A stretch of DNA of 64,000 nucleotides from Photobacterium halotolerans DSM 18316 (GCF_000425165.1 NZ_AULG01000013.1:124001-188000), one strand, 5' to 3'. Positions 43,726 through 53,316 are shown, counted from the stretch's first letter. A program made the numbers and translations. The notes: generated by a model not told the origin, from the sequence alone.

Positions 43726-45702
43726 TTATGACAGGGCAGGTTCTTCCTGAATGTTTTCCGACGTTGCCAGATGCAGGAAGTGCATGTGGCGCTCGTACTG
43801 GGTTAAGGCATCGGCAATGATCTGTTCCTGGTTGTAACCCATCACATCATATTGCTGGCCGCCCTGCAGCAGGAAGACTTCTGCGCGGTAGTAATCGTTA
43901 TACGATTCATTGGCATAGGCTGGCAGCGCGAAGTGGCGCAGGCGAATGCCATAGGCAAAATCTTCCACCTCTTCTTTCTCAACCACTAACCGGACACTCG
44001 ATTCATCCAGCACCTGAAGTTTGGCCGCCAGGCCTTGAACTTTCATTTCCTCGACCAGGTTTTTCAGAGCAGGTATGGCGGTTGAGGCCATGAAATTCTC
44101 AGCTTCATCCTGTTTTGGATGGTTCACCATGGCCGAAATGCGGGACTTCCAGCTCACACTGGCCTGGGTGTACTGCACGCTGGTGTTGTGTGTCTGAATA
44201 CTGTTTTGCAGCATGTAGTCATTGCGCAGTGCTTTGAACAGGCAGTAACAGAACAGCAGCATCAGAATCATGATCGGGAAAGCGCTGGCAATGGTCATAG
44301 TTTGCAGGGCAGACAGACCACCGGCAGCCAGCAGCGCAGCGGCCACTACACCTTCAATCACGGCCCAGAAGATACGCTGCCAAACCGGTGGTTCAGCCGC
44401 ACCGCCAGAGGTCAGGGTATCGATAACCAGCGATCCGGAGTCGGAAGAACTCACAAAGAAAGTGATCACCAGTGCCACACCGATGACTGACAGTACTGTC
44501 GACATAGGCATATGCTCGAAGAACTTAAACAGGGCAACGGGCACATTTTCACTCACAGCCTGACTCAGATAAGTCGCACCGTGGTTCATGATGGCATCAA
44601 TGGCGGTGTTACCAAAGGCGGTGAACCACAGGAAGCCGAACAGGGATGGGATCAGCAGTACGCCCACCAGGAATTCACGGATAGTACGGCCACGTGAAAT
44701 ACGGGCGATGAACATACCCACGAACGGTGACCAGGATACCCACCAGCCCCAGTAAAGCAGGGTCCAGCCACCGATCCAGTCTTCTTTCGGCTCATAAGCA
44801 TAGAGGTTGAAGGTTTTGTTTACGATATCACTCAGGTAAGCCCCGGTGTTTTGCACAAAAGACTTCATGATCAGAGCGGTTGGACCCGCAATGATGACAA
44901 CGGCCAGCAGCAGAACGGCCAGGAACATATTGATGTTCGACAGACGTTTGATACCGCCGTCCAGGCCCAGAACAACGGAGACGGTGGCAATCAGAGTGAT
45001 GGCGGCAATCAGGATCACCTGAACTGTGGTGCTTTGCGGCATATCAAACAGATAGTTGAAGCCCGCATTGACCTGCACCACACCAAAGCCCAAAGAAGTC
45101 GCCACACCGAACAGCGTACCGATCACGGCAAAAATGTCGATCACATGACCAATAGGGCCATAGATTTTGTCACCAAGGATAGGGTACAGGGCTGAGCGTG
45201 GCAGTAATGGCAGCTTGTGGCGGTACGCAAAGTAGGCCATCGCCAGTGCAACCAGCGCGTAGATACCCCAGGCATGTAATCCCCAGTGGAAGAAAGTAAT
45301 CTTCATCGCTTCACGCGCCGCTTCTACCGATTGCGGATCACCGACAGGCGGAGATGTGAAATGCATGACAGGTTCTGCGACGCCGAAGAACATCAGACCG
45401 ATGCCCATACCGGCGGAAAATAACATCGCCAGCCAGGAGCTGTAGCTGTAATCAGGTTCGGAGTGATCGGGCCCAAGCTTGATATCACCCAGACGGCTGA
45501 ACATGACCAGAATGAGGAAGATCAAAAAGATGGCGACAGCCAGGATGTAGATCCAGCTAGCCTGTGCGATGATCCAACCTTGAATATTTTTAAAATAGGC
45601 TTCCATGGCTTGCGGCCACATCACGCCTATAAAAGAGAGAGCGGCAATGAAAATTGCCGAGGTAAAAAATACCGGTTTATTTAAATCTGACTTAATTTCC
45701 AT
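43726..45702 (-). CDS. betT: BCCT-family betaine/choline transporter (BetT-like)
   Basis: 658 residues with 12 membrane segments. Signatures are SSWLAMLFSAGMGIGLMFFG with the GMGIGLMFFGVAEP motif, FHWGLHAWGIYALVALAMAY, the aromatic-box segment GWTLLYWGWWVSWSPFVGMF, and ISRGRTIREFLVGVLL. A C-terminal cytoplasmic domain of about 150 residues, as in BetT and BetP-like osmosensors, follows the last helix. It imports choline or another trimethylammonium osmolyte with H+ or Na+. It is a stand-alone gene ended by a strong terminator; bet oxidation genes are not in the window. Confidence 0.9.
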   Translation of the reverse strand: MEIKSDLNKPVFFTSAIFIAALSFIGVMWPQAMEAYFKNIQGWIIAQASWIYILAVAIFLIFLILVMFSRLGDIKLGPDHSEPDYSYSSWLAMLFSAGMGIGLMFFGVAEPVMHFTSPPVGDPQSVEAAREAMKITFFHWGLHAWGIYALVALAMAYFAYRHKLPLLPRSALYPILGDKIYGPIGHVIDIFAVIGTLFGVATSLGFGVVQVNAGFNYLFDMPQSTTVQVILIAAITLIATVSVVLGLDGGIKRLSNINMFLAVLLLAVVIIAGPTALIMKSFVQNTGAYLSDIVNKTFNLYAYEPKEDWIGGWTLLYWGWWVSWSPFVGMFIARISRGRTIREFLVGVLLIPSLFGFLWFTAFGNTAIDAIMNHGATYLSQAVSENVPVALFKFFEHMPMSTVLSVIGVALVITFFVSSSDSGSLVIDTLTSGGAAEPPVWQRIFWAVIEGVVAAALLAAGGLSALQTMTIASAFPIMILMLLFCYCLFKALRNDYMLQNSIQTHNTSVQYTQASVSWKSRISAMVNHPKQDEAENFMASTAIPALKNLVEEMKVQGLAAKLQVLDESSVRLVVEKEEVEDFAYGIRLRHFALPAYANESYNDYYRAEVFLLQGGQQYDVMGYNQEQIIADALTQYERHMHFLHLATSENIQEEPALS

Positions 45703-46057
45703 AAATCCTTCAAATCTTACGGTTGCTGTGTCCGATTAGGGGTGCGCCATGATAGTGGCAGAGGCCTTGGTGAAAATTGATATAAATCAATTCAACGGAC
45801 AGTGAAATAGGCCATATCAAAAGCAAAATTTTGCGCTATGGCCTCTTGTTAAGCAGGTATTCCAGATTTTCTGCTTATGAAAAACGTGTGGATATTATCA
45901 ATTTTTTGCTTAGTGTTCAAAGTGTGAGCTTGGTCTACTTTTGGGTTTTAGCTCTAAATGTTAATTTATATCCTTGTTTATTAAGGAAAATGTATCAATT
46001 TGACTGGGCTGATAAAAAAGTTATCAGGCGATTGGTCTGAGTTGTAAATTCGGAGGC

Positions 46058-46083
46058 CAAAAAAGAGCGCCTGTCGGCGCTCT
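46058..46083 (-). terminator. Intrinsic terminator of the PspA-type envelope operon
   Basis: AGAGCGCC (46064-46071) pairs with GGCGCTCT (46076-46083) around a four-base loop; on the minus strand six T follow. The rest of the 45703-46101 gap has only AT-rich sequence and a short plus-strand frame without a ribosome site. Confidence 0.8.
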
Positions 46084-46101
46084 GGGTGACATCAGGTCAG
46101 A

Positions 46102-46713
46102 TTATCCGCCCCAGCTCCGGCTGGAAGAACTGCCCCAGCTGGATTTTGCCGCCGCACTGGAACCAAAGCCACCGCGCGAGATGGTGCGGCTGACGGTCGG
46201 CTTGGGTTTCATCTGTTCCGTACCGACTTTGATCTTTGAGTTTTTATAGCGGTATGAACCGTAGTCATAGCCGTCGGCAGTAGTCCAGCGGCCGTAATAA
46301 CGGCTGCCCGGATAGTAGGAGCTGAACATTGGCTGGCTGTAGTAACCGCGGTTACTGTCCAGCAGCCGGGCAAACATAAAGCCAGCCATTGCAGGCATGA
46401 ACCAGTTGTTTTCCGTCGATTTCATGCAAGAGTTCATGCCGAACTCAGTGGTACAGTCCTGCAAGTTTTTGTATTTCGGTGCTGTACGCTCTGCTTCCTG
46501 CAGTGCATTCTGATAGGCCGCTTCACACTGCTCGGAATAGCCCGGGTTGTCATCTTTGCAGTCATTGACCGTATGGTAAATCACCGCATCTTCCTGTGGA
46601 TCGCTGCAACCGGTCAGCAATCCCGCTGTAATGGCTGCGGTAACAGGTGCAATGGCAAAGGGGCGCCATTGTTTTCGCATGCCGGAAAGATTGACGTCTT
46701 TAGTCCGTTTCAT
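46102..46713 (-). CDS. ygiB: YgiB-like DUF1190 lipoprotein
   Basis: 203 residues. MKRTK start, lipobox ITAGLLTGC (Cys near residue 36), then DCKDDNPGYSEQCEAAYQNA and LQEAERTAPKYKNLQDC, very close to E. coli YgiB/YjfM. WFMPAMAGFMFARLL follows, and the C terminus is Gly/Ser-rich (SSWGSSSSRSWGG). It is an envelope lipoprotein of unknown biochemical role, last gene of the operon, and followed by a strong terminator. The usual YgiC/YjfC ATP-grasp partner is absent after it. Confidence 0.9.
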   Translation of the reverse strand: MKRTKDVNLSGMRKQWRPFAIAPVTAAITAGLLTGCSDPQEDAVIYHTVNDCKDDNPGYSEQCEAAYQNALQEAERTAPKYKNLQDCTTEFGMNSCMKSTENNWFMPAMAGFMFARLLDSNRGYYSQPMFSSYYPGSRYYGRWTTADGYDYGSYRYKNSKIKVGTEQMKPKPTVSRTISRGGFGSSAAAKSSWGSSSSRSWGG

Positions 46714-46724
46714 GACAGTCCCCC

Positions 46725-47141
46725 TTAATAGGTCATGCAGGCCGCATTGAGCAGGCCAACTGACACTGAGGTGGCAGCCATCAGCAGACCGGCAGGGATT
46801 TCACCTGCTTCAATACGCTCGGCAATACGGGGCATGAAACCAACCCGGACAATCACATAGGCAAGCATCTGCGCCAGTAAGGCCACGACACCCCAGATAG
46901 AAAAGTCAATGAAGTTCACCGAGTTGCTGGCAGCACCGGAGATCGCCAGCGCATAACCCAGAATAGAACCGGACAGGGTAATGGCCGCAGCGGTGTTTTT
47001 TTCTTCTTTGACCAGTTTCCACTCGTCATAAGGGGTAATGCGGACAAAGATGATCTTGAACAGCATCAAGAACACGATAGAAATGGCAAAATAAACGACA
47101 AATGAGCCTAGCCCGGCGAGTGATTGTGTCAAAAGATCCAT
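46725..47141 (-). CDS. yjfL: DUF350 membrane protein (YjfL-like)
   Basis: 138 residues and four membrane helices: GSFVVYFAISIVFLMLFKII, ITLSGSILGYALAISGA, IWGVVALLAQMLAYVIV and ragged C-terminal AGLLMAATSVSVGLLNAACM. The arrangement matches DUF350 repeats of YjfL. The family is found with PspA and ion channels in membrane-stress clusters. It is placed between the DUF2491 and YgiB genes. Confidence 0.9.
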   Translation of the reverse strand: MDLLTQSLAGLGSFVVYFAISIVFLMLFKIIFVRITPYDEWKLVKEEKNTAAAITLSGSILGYALAISGAASNSVNFIDFSIWGVVALLAQMLAYVIVRVGFMPRIAERIEAGEIPAGLLMAATSVSVGLLNAACMTY

Positions 47142-47184
47142 GTAAATCCCTGAAATTATAAATGTTTAGTGGTTATTATCTGAC

Positions 47185-47820
47185 TCAGCCAATAAGTTTA
47201 AAATCTGTCGGGCTGAGGTCAAATCCTGTGCTCAACACCAGGCTGCGCTCGGCCCTGTTGTTGAATATTTTCTCTTCTGCAGACACCAGAAGCACTTCTT
47301 TTACCGCGGCTTCTGCGTCTCTCTCGTATACCATGACAAACTGATCGGTAGAACTGGTCGTCCCGTTCTGCAGCCAGGTTTTTTCTGTCATAGCAACAGG
47401 GCGACTGTTTTCCCACACTTGTTGATAAGTGAAGTCTTCCAGCTGCCACTGGCCTTTGACTATCCCTTTGTCCAGTAAATGCTGCCATTCACTGTCCGTA
47501 TCGACAGGTTTGCTGTCAAAAAAGTAAAACAGTTTTACCTCGCTGACATCGGCATCACCGGCACCATGAGCCAGCACCTGAACAAAGCCCTCGTCATCGG
47601 TGTAATAGCGTACCAGGCGTGTCTGTTCGTCCAGCCAGACTTCCCCGACCGCCTGGATAAGCTGGGTACGCGCTGCGCCTTCAATCATCAGAGACGGCTC
47701 GGTAAGGCGCAGTTTTAAATCATCCAGCTCAAAAGCACCGCCTAGGCGAAGACCGATGATCTCTGGGGCGGCCGGCTCAGTGGTCTCAGCTTGCCTGCGT
47801 TTTTTTAACCAGTCGAACAT
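47185..47820 (-). CDS. yjfK: DUF2491 protein (YjfK-like)
   Basis: 211 residues. It is predicted cytosolic and begins MFDWLKKRRQAE, with LGGAFELDDLKLRLTEPSLM and WENSRPVAMTEKTW later. No catalytic motif is evident. YjfK of E. coli has the same size and the same neighbours. It lies 17 bases after the channel gene. Confidence 0.87.
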   Translation of the reverse strand: MFDWLKKRRQAETTEPAAPEIIGLRLGGAFELDDLKLRLTEPSLMIEGAARTQLIQAVGEVWLDEQTRLVRYYTDDEGFVQVLAHGAGDADVSEVKLFYFFDSKPVDTDSEWQHLLDKGIVKGQWQLEDFTYQQVWENSRPVAMTEKTWLQNGTTSSTDQFVMVYERDAEAAVKEVLLVSAEEKIFNNRAERSLVLSTGFDLSPTDFKLIG

Positions 47821-47837
47821 AGTTACTCCTTGCCGGT

Positions 47838-48866
47838 TTAAGACGGCCAGTTGAAATTATTGACACGTTCATCGGCGATATAGAACAGATTGGCGCCGGG
47901 CAATACGGCCAGATCCAGCGGCGGGTTCAATTCCACCCCCTGTCCGCGATCGATAGCTATCAGAGTGGCCTCGTGTTCTTCTTTGAACAGGGTAAACAGG
48001 CGACTGATTTGTGTCGGGGCTGCTGTTTCAGGATAGCGGACTGCATACTGCGTCATGCCGTGATGGGTACTCAGCAGTTCATGGTGAAGCTCGCTGGAAC
48101 CCGGATCGACGGCGGCTTTGGCCAGCATTTCAACCGCCACGGACGGAATACATTCGGCCTTGGGGCAATGCGATTTCAGCAAGTCGCTCAGTCCTTCATC
48201 CGTGAAGTAGGCGAGCAAATGCGCATCGGGGTTGCGGCTTGAGCAATACAGTGCTGCTGCCAGCGTCACATCGTCTTGCTCGTTATCTATGATGATACAG
48301 CTTGCCTTGCTGACACCGGCTTTGTCCATGTCAGTGGTGTCGGTAAAGCTGACCACCCGCACAAAATCAATCTCACCCGGCAACGGGTTTTCCATTTCAG
48401 GGCGGACACACAGCACAATGTGACGACGCTGTCGCTCTTCGTGCTGCAGCATTTTAATCAGGTGCAAGGTTCGCTGGTTATTCCAGCCGAGTACCAGAAT
48501 ATGGTTCTCCACGTTAATTCTCCGTTTTCCGAGCAAGCCACTTTTCCAATAGCCAATAAAGTGCGTAGCCAGGCGGCCAATACCAATGGCGAACAGACCC
48601 AGACCGCCCGGAATGACAAACAGGGCGACCACCCATTTTCCGGCTTGGGTTTCCGGGGAATAATCGCCGTAGCCGACGGTAGAAGCCGTCACAACCAGAT
48701 AGTAGAAAAAGTGGGTTAATGAGTGTGTAAGCGCCTGCTCACCCGCAAGTTTAAGAAGTAACCAGGACAAGCCGACATAGCACAGCAGCGTAATGAGCAG
48801 ATTTCGACCATTGAGTTGATTGAATTGTTGATGGGCCCAGCGGCGGACCAACAACCAGATAGACAT
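47838..48866 (-). CDS. Kch-like potassium channel with RCK/TrkA-N domain
   Basis: 342 residues. A first membrane helix (NLLITLLCYVGLSWLLLKLA), pore helix and selectivity filter TASTVGYGDYSP near residue 65, and a second helix (KWVVALFVIPGGLGLFAIGI) give a two-TM pore. A cytosolic nucleotide-binding-like domain follows (NHILVLGWNNQRTLHLIKML). The GYGD filter predicts K+ selectivity. It lies between the pspA and DUF2491 genes, an arrangement absent from E. coli yjfIJKL, and so joins an ion channel to a membrane-integrity operon. Confidence 0.9.
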   Translation of the reverse strand: MSIWLLVRRWAHQQFNQLNGRNLLITLLCYVGLSWLLLKLAGEQALTHSLTHFFYYLVVTASTVGYGDYSPETQAGKWVVALFVIPGGLGLFAIGIGRLATHFIGYWKSGLLGKRRINVENHILVLGWNNQRTLHLIKMLQHEERQRRHIVLCVRPEMENPLPGEIDFVRVVSFTDTTDMDKAGVSKASCIIIDNEQDDVTLAAALYCSSRNPDAHLLAYFTDEGLSDLLKSHCPKAECIPSVAVEMLAKAAVDPGSSELHHELLSTHHGMTQYAVRYPETAAPTQISRLFTLFKEEHEATLIAIDRGQGVELNPPLDLAVLPGANLFYIADERVNNFNWPS

Positions 48867-48931
48867 GCCTTTCTCCTCAATCCTAAGGGCTGATCAGCCA
48901 TCGTTATGGCCTCAGCCCCCGGGACTACCGC

Positions 48932-49621
48932 TTATTGACGACCAAGAATGCGTGCCAGTTCATCTTCGGCAGAGGCCGTGCCCCCGCTCCTGATTCCGGC
49001 GTCGGCCAGTTTCTTGTCCAGTGCACTGCCGGATTGTTCGGCTGCCATTTCTGCAGACGCTTCCAGCTGAGCGGCTTTTTCCGCCTGACGCTGCTTGATA
49101 CGCTCCAGCGACGAGGCCGCGGTATGCATTTTTGCATTGGCACCGACGTGACCGGATGACACAGCAGACTGCGCCTTTTGCACCGCTTCATTGGCTTTCA
49201 CCACATCCACTTGCTGCTCCAGCTGACGAAGCTTGTCTTTGGCCTGAGCGATGTTGGTTCTCAGTGTTTGCTCTGATTGAGTGAACTGATCCAGATATGT
49301 CTGTTCGGCCTGCTGTTCATTACGCAGGCTGGCGACTTTCTGTGCACATTCCAGTGCTAAGTCCTGCTGGCCTTTGTCCATGGCGTTACGGGCATAGGTT
49401 TCGTATTCGGTGATCCCCAGATTAAAGCTTTCCACTTTTTGCTGAGACAGTTTCCGTTTGGCCACTATGCCAACCAGCGCTTCATCAGAGCGGCGCAGCT
49501 CTGCTTTGGCTTCACGGATTTCCTGATCGAGAATGCGCAGCGCCTGGCTGTCTGCGACGGCTTCTGCGGCTTCGTTGGCACCGCCTTTCATTGCGGTGAA
49601 GAGTTTTTTCCAGACACTCAT
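48932..49621 (-). CDS. yjfJ: PspA/IM30-family protein (YjfJ-like)
   Basis: 229 residues, mostly long coiled coil: ADSQALRILDQEIREAKAEL, RRSDEALVGIVAKRKLSQQK, ALECAQKVASLRNEQQAEQT and EQTLRTNIAQAKDKLRQLEQ. These proteins assemble on the inner face of the membrane, in ESCRT-III-like coats. It overlaps the DUF2170 gene by four bases. No PspF-type activator or PspBC genes are adjacent, so this is not the classic psp operon. Confidence 0.92.
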   Translation of the reverse strand: MSVWKKLFTAMKGGANEAAEAVADSQALRILDQEIREAKAELRRSDEALVGIVAKRKLSQQKVESFNLGITEYETYARNAMDKGQQDLALECAQKVASLRNEQQAEQTYLDQFTQSEQTLRTNIAQAKDKLRQLEQQVDVVKANEAVQKAQSAVSSGHVGANAKMHTAASSLERIKQRQAEKAAQLEASAEMAAEQSGSALDKKLADAGIRSGGTASAEDELARILGRQ

Positions 49622-50025
49622 GCCGTTTGCTCCTTGAGGAAGTCCTGGTACAAATCAATAAAGGCTTCAACATTACGGAAAAGCGTGGCGACTTCAATCA
49701 CGACGCTTTCTGCTTTTGACTGGGAAGACAGTGAACCAAAGGCAATGTAGTAATCGCTGCCATTGATTTCATTGATCCCTATGGTCGACAACGGGAACAT
49801 CTTATGGGTACGCAGTATTTCACGGTTCAGTGCATCGGTGTCTTTCACCTGCCCGGCGTCAAATAATAAGACTTCGACCAGAATCTGCTCACCTGAAACC
49901 GCCAGAAAAGCTTCAATGTTGTCTTCATTACGGATCAGTAACGCCTGACCCTGTACGTCGACTTCCCAACCATCATGGTCAGACAGCAGGGGAGCCAGAT
50001 CGGAAAGTTGCCACATAGTCAGCAT
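49618..50025 (-). CDS. yjfI: DUF2170 protein (YjfI-like)
   Basis: 135 residues, first gene of the operon. WEVDVQGQALLIRNEDNIEA, FLAVSGEQILVEVLLFD and NGSDYYIAFGSLSSQSKAES define the family. It is predicted cytosolic, YbjN-like in outline. The upstream 50026-50400 stretch has no gene; I saw no -24/-12 promoter there on the minus strand. Confidence 0.87.
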   Translation of the reverse strand: MLTMWQLSDLAPLLSDHDGWEVDVQGQALLIRNEDNIEAFLAVSGEQILVEVLLFDAGQVKDTDALNREILRTHKMFPLSTIGINEINGSDYYIAFGSLSSQSKAESVVIEVATLFRNVEAFIDLYQDFLKEQTA

Positions 50026-50400
50026 CCTTAGATTAAGAGAAAATAAATCTGTTATTCAGTCGCACAAAAGCATTCGACTGTTACCACCTGATGAAGTTCC
50101 TGACTGATGATGTGACAGAACAGGAACACAAAGGTGCCGTTGAGTGCACTAATATAAGTTAAATGAGCGGCTGCGTATGCCCTTCTGCTCATAATTGAAT
50201 GCGGGATTTGCCTTTTATCGTTTTATTTTGTGATATGTACCTGAAGAAACAATGTGTTATTCATTGTAACGAATCTTTTGCAGCGCTGGTTTCGTGAGCG
50301 TTACGGCCAGTGAAGCAAATGGCCAGTACAGTAAATAATGGTACTCGCAGGAAGGCTATACTTAGCACAATCTCCTGGTGCTGATTGCTGAGTTGTCGTC

Positions 50401-51393
50401 ATGACCAAAAAAAATCTGTTGCTGAGGTTCATACTGCCGCTGTTGCTCGCCATGATCCTGGGGGCTGTGGTACTTAATATTTACACCCATAATACCAGAC
50501 CTGCTGAGTTACATCTTTCCGGCGTTGCGCTGCCCCCGTTTTCGGGGGAAAAGTCGGTGTTTCTTTTGCCCGAATTGGTCACCATGAGCCAGAAAGAGTA
50601 CAGCGCTCTGATTGCCGAGCGAGAGGCATCGACTGAACAAGATCCCATCCCCGGCGAGTGCCAGCGCTGGTCAGCCATCATGCCTCCCTGGTTGTTGTGC
50701 GGGGATCCCGGATATCTTCAGCACACAGATCAGATGAAGCAGTTTGCCTCTCCCTCTCAGTTGGTGGTTGAAGGATTGCTGCAGGCGAATGCGCGCCAGA
50801 ATGCGCTGTATATTTATCACATCAAACGTGATCCGGACGCTAAAGGCAGCTTGCTGTCGCGGCTGGATGTTTATATCCAGGATGACGGTGTGCCGCATTA
50901 CTACCGCTACGACGCACTGGGAAAGTTATCCAATCTGCCTTTGAGTGATTTACCCCAACCTGTGGCCTATATAGAAGATGAGGTGAATGCCGGGCTGCAG
51001 CCCACCCTGCGTTTCAGCTTTACCAACAGCGGGGCAAGAGAGGCCACCCTGAATACGGTGCGCAGTGAGCGGGTATTTGTCGTCACGGCGCCTGCCCGGA
51101 CGGGGTATCCCGGCGAACATATACCGCCAAGGCTCACGGTTCCCGCACAGGGTATGAGTCTGGGACCGGCGAATGATGAGACTGTGACCCTGGCCGAGCC
51201 TGTCGTACTTCAGTCGAAGCAGGACAAAGCGCTGGAAATTCCCCTCAATATTTTAGATCTCGGTCAGGGGGATTCTCCCGGCTATTTGCTGGTGCGCTTT
51301 TATCTGGATTATTTCGATGGCGCTGAGAACCAGTCAATGCTGTTAGGCAATTTTCTGTTCTCTGATTACCTGCTGCTGGCGGAAGAAGAGTAA
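50401..51393 (+). CDS. Unknown membrane-anchored periplasmic protein
   Basis: 330 residues. An N-terminal uncleaved-looking helix (LLLRFILPLLLAMILGAVVL) is followed by an extracytoplasmic region with beta-sandwich-like sequence (LRFSFTNSGAREATLNTVRS) and two cysteines near residues 85-100 (PGECQRW, LLCGDPG) that could form a disulfide. No family recognised. It starts at ATG 50401 and stands alone between the yjf-type operon and a LysR gene. Confidence 0.6.
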   Translation: MTKKNLLLRFILPLLLAMILGAVVLNIYTHNTRPAELHLSGVALPPFSGEKSVFLLPELVTMSQKEYSALIAEREASTEQDPIPGECQRWSAIMPPWLLCGDPGYLQHTDQMKQFASPSQLVVEGLLQANARQNALYIYHIKRDPDAKGSLLSRLDVYIQDDGVPHYYRYDALGKLSNLPLSDLPQPVAYIEDEVNAGLQPTLRFSFTNSGAREATLNTVRSERVFVVTAPARTGYPGEHIPPRLTVPAQGMSLGPANDETVTLAEPVVLQSKQDKALEIPLNILDLGQGDSPGYLLVRFYLDYFDGAENQSMLLGNFLFSDYLLLAEEE

Positions 51394-51404
51394 TCCTTGT
51401 CTGT

Positions 51405-52304
51405 TCATGTGCTTGCCAGCCGGAATTCGTGATGCAGCCAGGTCCGCAGTGTTAATACACTTTCCTGAACCAGCTTTTCTTTCTGACAGACAAAATAGTA
51501 GGACTGGTAAGGATTGCGTACAGACGGGCCGATTTCCGTCAGCAGTCCCTGCCTGATTTCATCCCTGACAAACAGGCGATGGGTGACCAATATACCCAAT
51601 CCCCTCAGCGTTGCCTGCACCGCCTGGATCGAAGCGGTAAAGCAAAGGTTGTGACGCTGGGCCGGTACCGGCAGCTGATTGGCCTGACACCAGATTTGCC
51701 AGTCATTCTCACGCCTCGGGTTGGTGACAAAAATGGGGTGATGGGCCGACAGCATGGCGTCTGCGCTGAGCGCACTGTTGGTGTCGATGAGTGACGGCGC
51801 GCAAACCAGGATCAACTGGTCGTCACCGAGCTTTTCGCAATGATAGCCTTGCCAGTCATCTGAACGGCCGTGAATCAAAGCAACGTCTACCCCCTCTTTG
51901 TCGAGATCAAACACATGGGTCAGGGTAGAAATACGAATATCAATCTGAGGCGCCAGAGCCTGAAAATCGGGCACTCTGGGGATCCACCAGTGCAGCGCCA
52001 GCGAGTTCACCATGTTCAGCGTCAGCCGGTATGGGTTCTGCCGCTGTAAGGATTCACCGGCAGCCACTATCTGTTCGAGTGCCGGAGCCACCTGGCGGTA
52101 ATATTTGCGACCATTTCTGTTCAGCTCCACCCGGCGGCCCACACGCTGGAACAAGGGCAAACCAAGCTGGTTTTCCAGCGATTTTATCGCCTGGCTGATA
52201 GCCGAATGACTGACATGCAGGGCTTCAGCAGCGTCAGTCATGCTGCCCGTTTCTGCCACCGCTACAAAAGCATAGAGTGATTTCAGTGCTACGAGTTTTC
52301 TCAT
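51405..52304 (-). CDS. LysR-type regulator (GcvA-like), divergent to an EamA carrier
   Basis: 299 residues. LKSLYAFVAVAETGSMTDAA, LHVSHSAISQAIKSLENQLG, LFQRVGRRVELNRNGRKYY. The N terminus resembles the GcvA branch. It is divergent from the carrier at 52396 with a 91-base AT-rich spacer that would hold its operator. Confidence 0.9.
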   Translation of the reverse strand: MRKLVALKSLYAFVAVAETGSMTDAAEALHVSHSAISQAIKSLENQLGLPLFQRVGRRVELNRNGRKYYRQVAPALEQIVAAGESLQRQNPYRLTLNMVNSLALHWWIPRVPDFQALAPQIDIRISTLTHVFDLDKEGVDVALIHGRSDDWQGYHCEKLGDDQLILVCAPSLIDTNSALSADAMLSAHHPIFVTNPRRENDWQIWCQANQLPVPAQRHNLCFTASIQAVQATLRGLGILVTHRLFVRDEIRQGLLTEIGPSVRNPYQSYYFVCQKEKLVQESVLTLRTWLHHEFRLAST

Positions 52305-52395
52305 CTGTAAGTTTTTCTAACAGTTTTGGTTAATATTATTCGCTTTTTTATCGTTTGTAACCTCGTTAGACTCCTCACCAGCTAAGGAGTACTTA

Positions 52396-53316
52396 ATGAC
52401 AACAGATTTGCGCCCTCTTTTTTTCATGCTGGCTTCCACCTTCAGTCTGTCGGTAAACGGTTTGGTGTCCAAACTGTTAAGTGATCAGATCAGCGTAGAA
52501 ATGCTCAGTTTTCTGCGATTCTCAATACCAGCCGTGTTACTGATGTGGTTGATGTCGCTGACTCAGTGGGCCGTACCCGACAGCAAAAAGCTTTGGCAGT
52601 CACTGGGGATCCGGGCATTCTGTGTTGCTGCCGCTCAGCTGTGCTTCCTTTTTTCACTGAGCCACTTGAGTCTGGTGGAAACTGTGGTGTTGTTCAGTAC
52701 CGGGCCGCTGTTTATTCCTGTGTTAGAAAAACTGTTATTTCACACCCGGATTCCGCCGATGACGGTCATGAATCTGATGATCACCTTTTTAGGGGTGGTA
52801 CTGATGGCGGGCAATGCCGGCGGTTTTGCCCTGCGGCCGGAGCTGATCGTCGGGGTAGCGGCGGGGGTGTTCAATGCCGGATCCCAGGTCAGCCTGTACC
52901 GGGTGAGTAAAGGGAGCATGTCGGCCTTTGGCTTAAATGCCTGGTGCTTTACGCTCGCCAGCCTGATGCTGCTGCCGCTGGTACTCTTTACCCACAGCAC
53001 TGACAGGCTGGCAGCCAGCTGGCAGCAGCTAACCGATCTGCAATCGCTGCTGTTACCGTCGCTGCTGTTGCTGGCCGTCTGCATCGTCAATACCCAGGTC
53101 TTTCGGGTCAAAGCCTACCGCCTGGTGGAATCCGGCTCCAGCCTGGCGCCGCTGATTCTGACCAACCTGCTGTTTGCTTTCATCTGGCAGATTAGCTTCT
53201 TTGAGCAGACTTTGGTGTGGAACAAAGTGGTGGGTGTCAGCCTGATTGTACTGGCGACCCTGTTCAACACGTTCGGCCGGGTGTGGTTCAGGCAGCGGCA
53301 GGCGCGGCTTGGCTAA
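52396..53316 (+). CDS. EamA-family (DMT) transporter
   Basis: 306 residues with ten membrane helices in two EamA repeats. LFFMLASTFSLSVNGLVSKL and FSIPAVLLMWLMSLTQ lie in the first, MNLMITFLGVVLMAGNAGGF near residue 125, and VVGVSLIVLATLFNTFGRVW at the end. These carriers usually export amino acids or metabolites. GGAG precedes the ATG. Confidence 0.9.
   Translation: MTTDLRPLFFMLASTFSLSVNGLVSKLLSDQISVEMLSFLRFSIPAVLLMWLMSLTQWAVPDSKKLWQSLGIRAFCVAAAQLCFLFSLSHLSLVETVVLFSTGPLFIPVLEKLLFHTRIPPMTVMNLMITFLGVVLMAGNAGGFALRPELIVGVAAGVFNAGSQVSLYRVSKGSMSAFGLNAWCFTLASLMLLPLVLFTHSTDRLAASWQQLTDLQSLLLPSLLLLAVCIVNTQVFRVKAYRLVESGSSLAPLILTNLLFAFIWQISFFEQTLVWNKVVGVSLIVLATLFNTFGRVWFRQRQARLG

Noticed and set aside
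45831..46040. 69-codon frame between the BCCT gene and the YgiB operon
   Set aside because: Very AT-rich, no ribosome site, and it runs to just short of the terminator of the opposite operon.
49990..50400. Sigma-54 promoter for the PspA-type operon
   Set aside because: Classic psp operons have one, so I looked on the minus strand, but no GG-N10-GC element with the consensus context was found.
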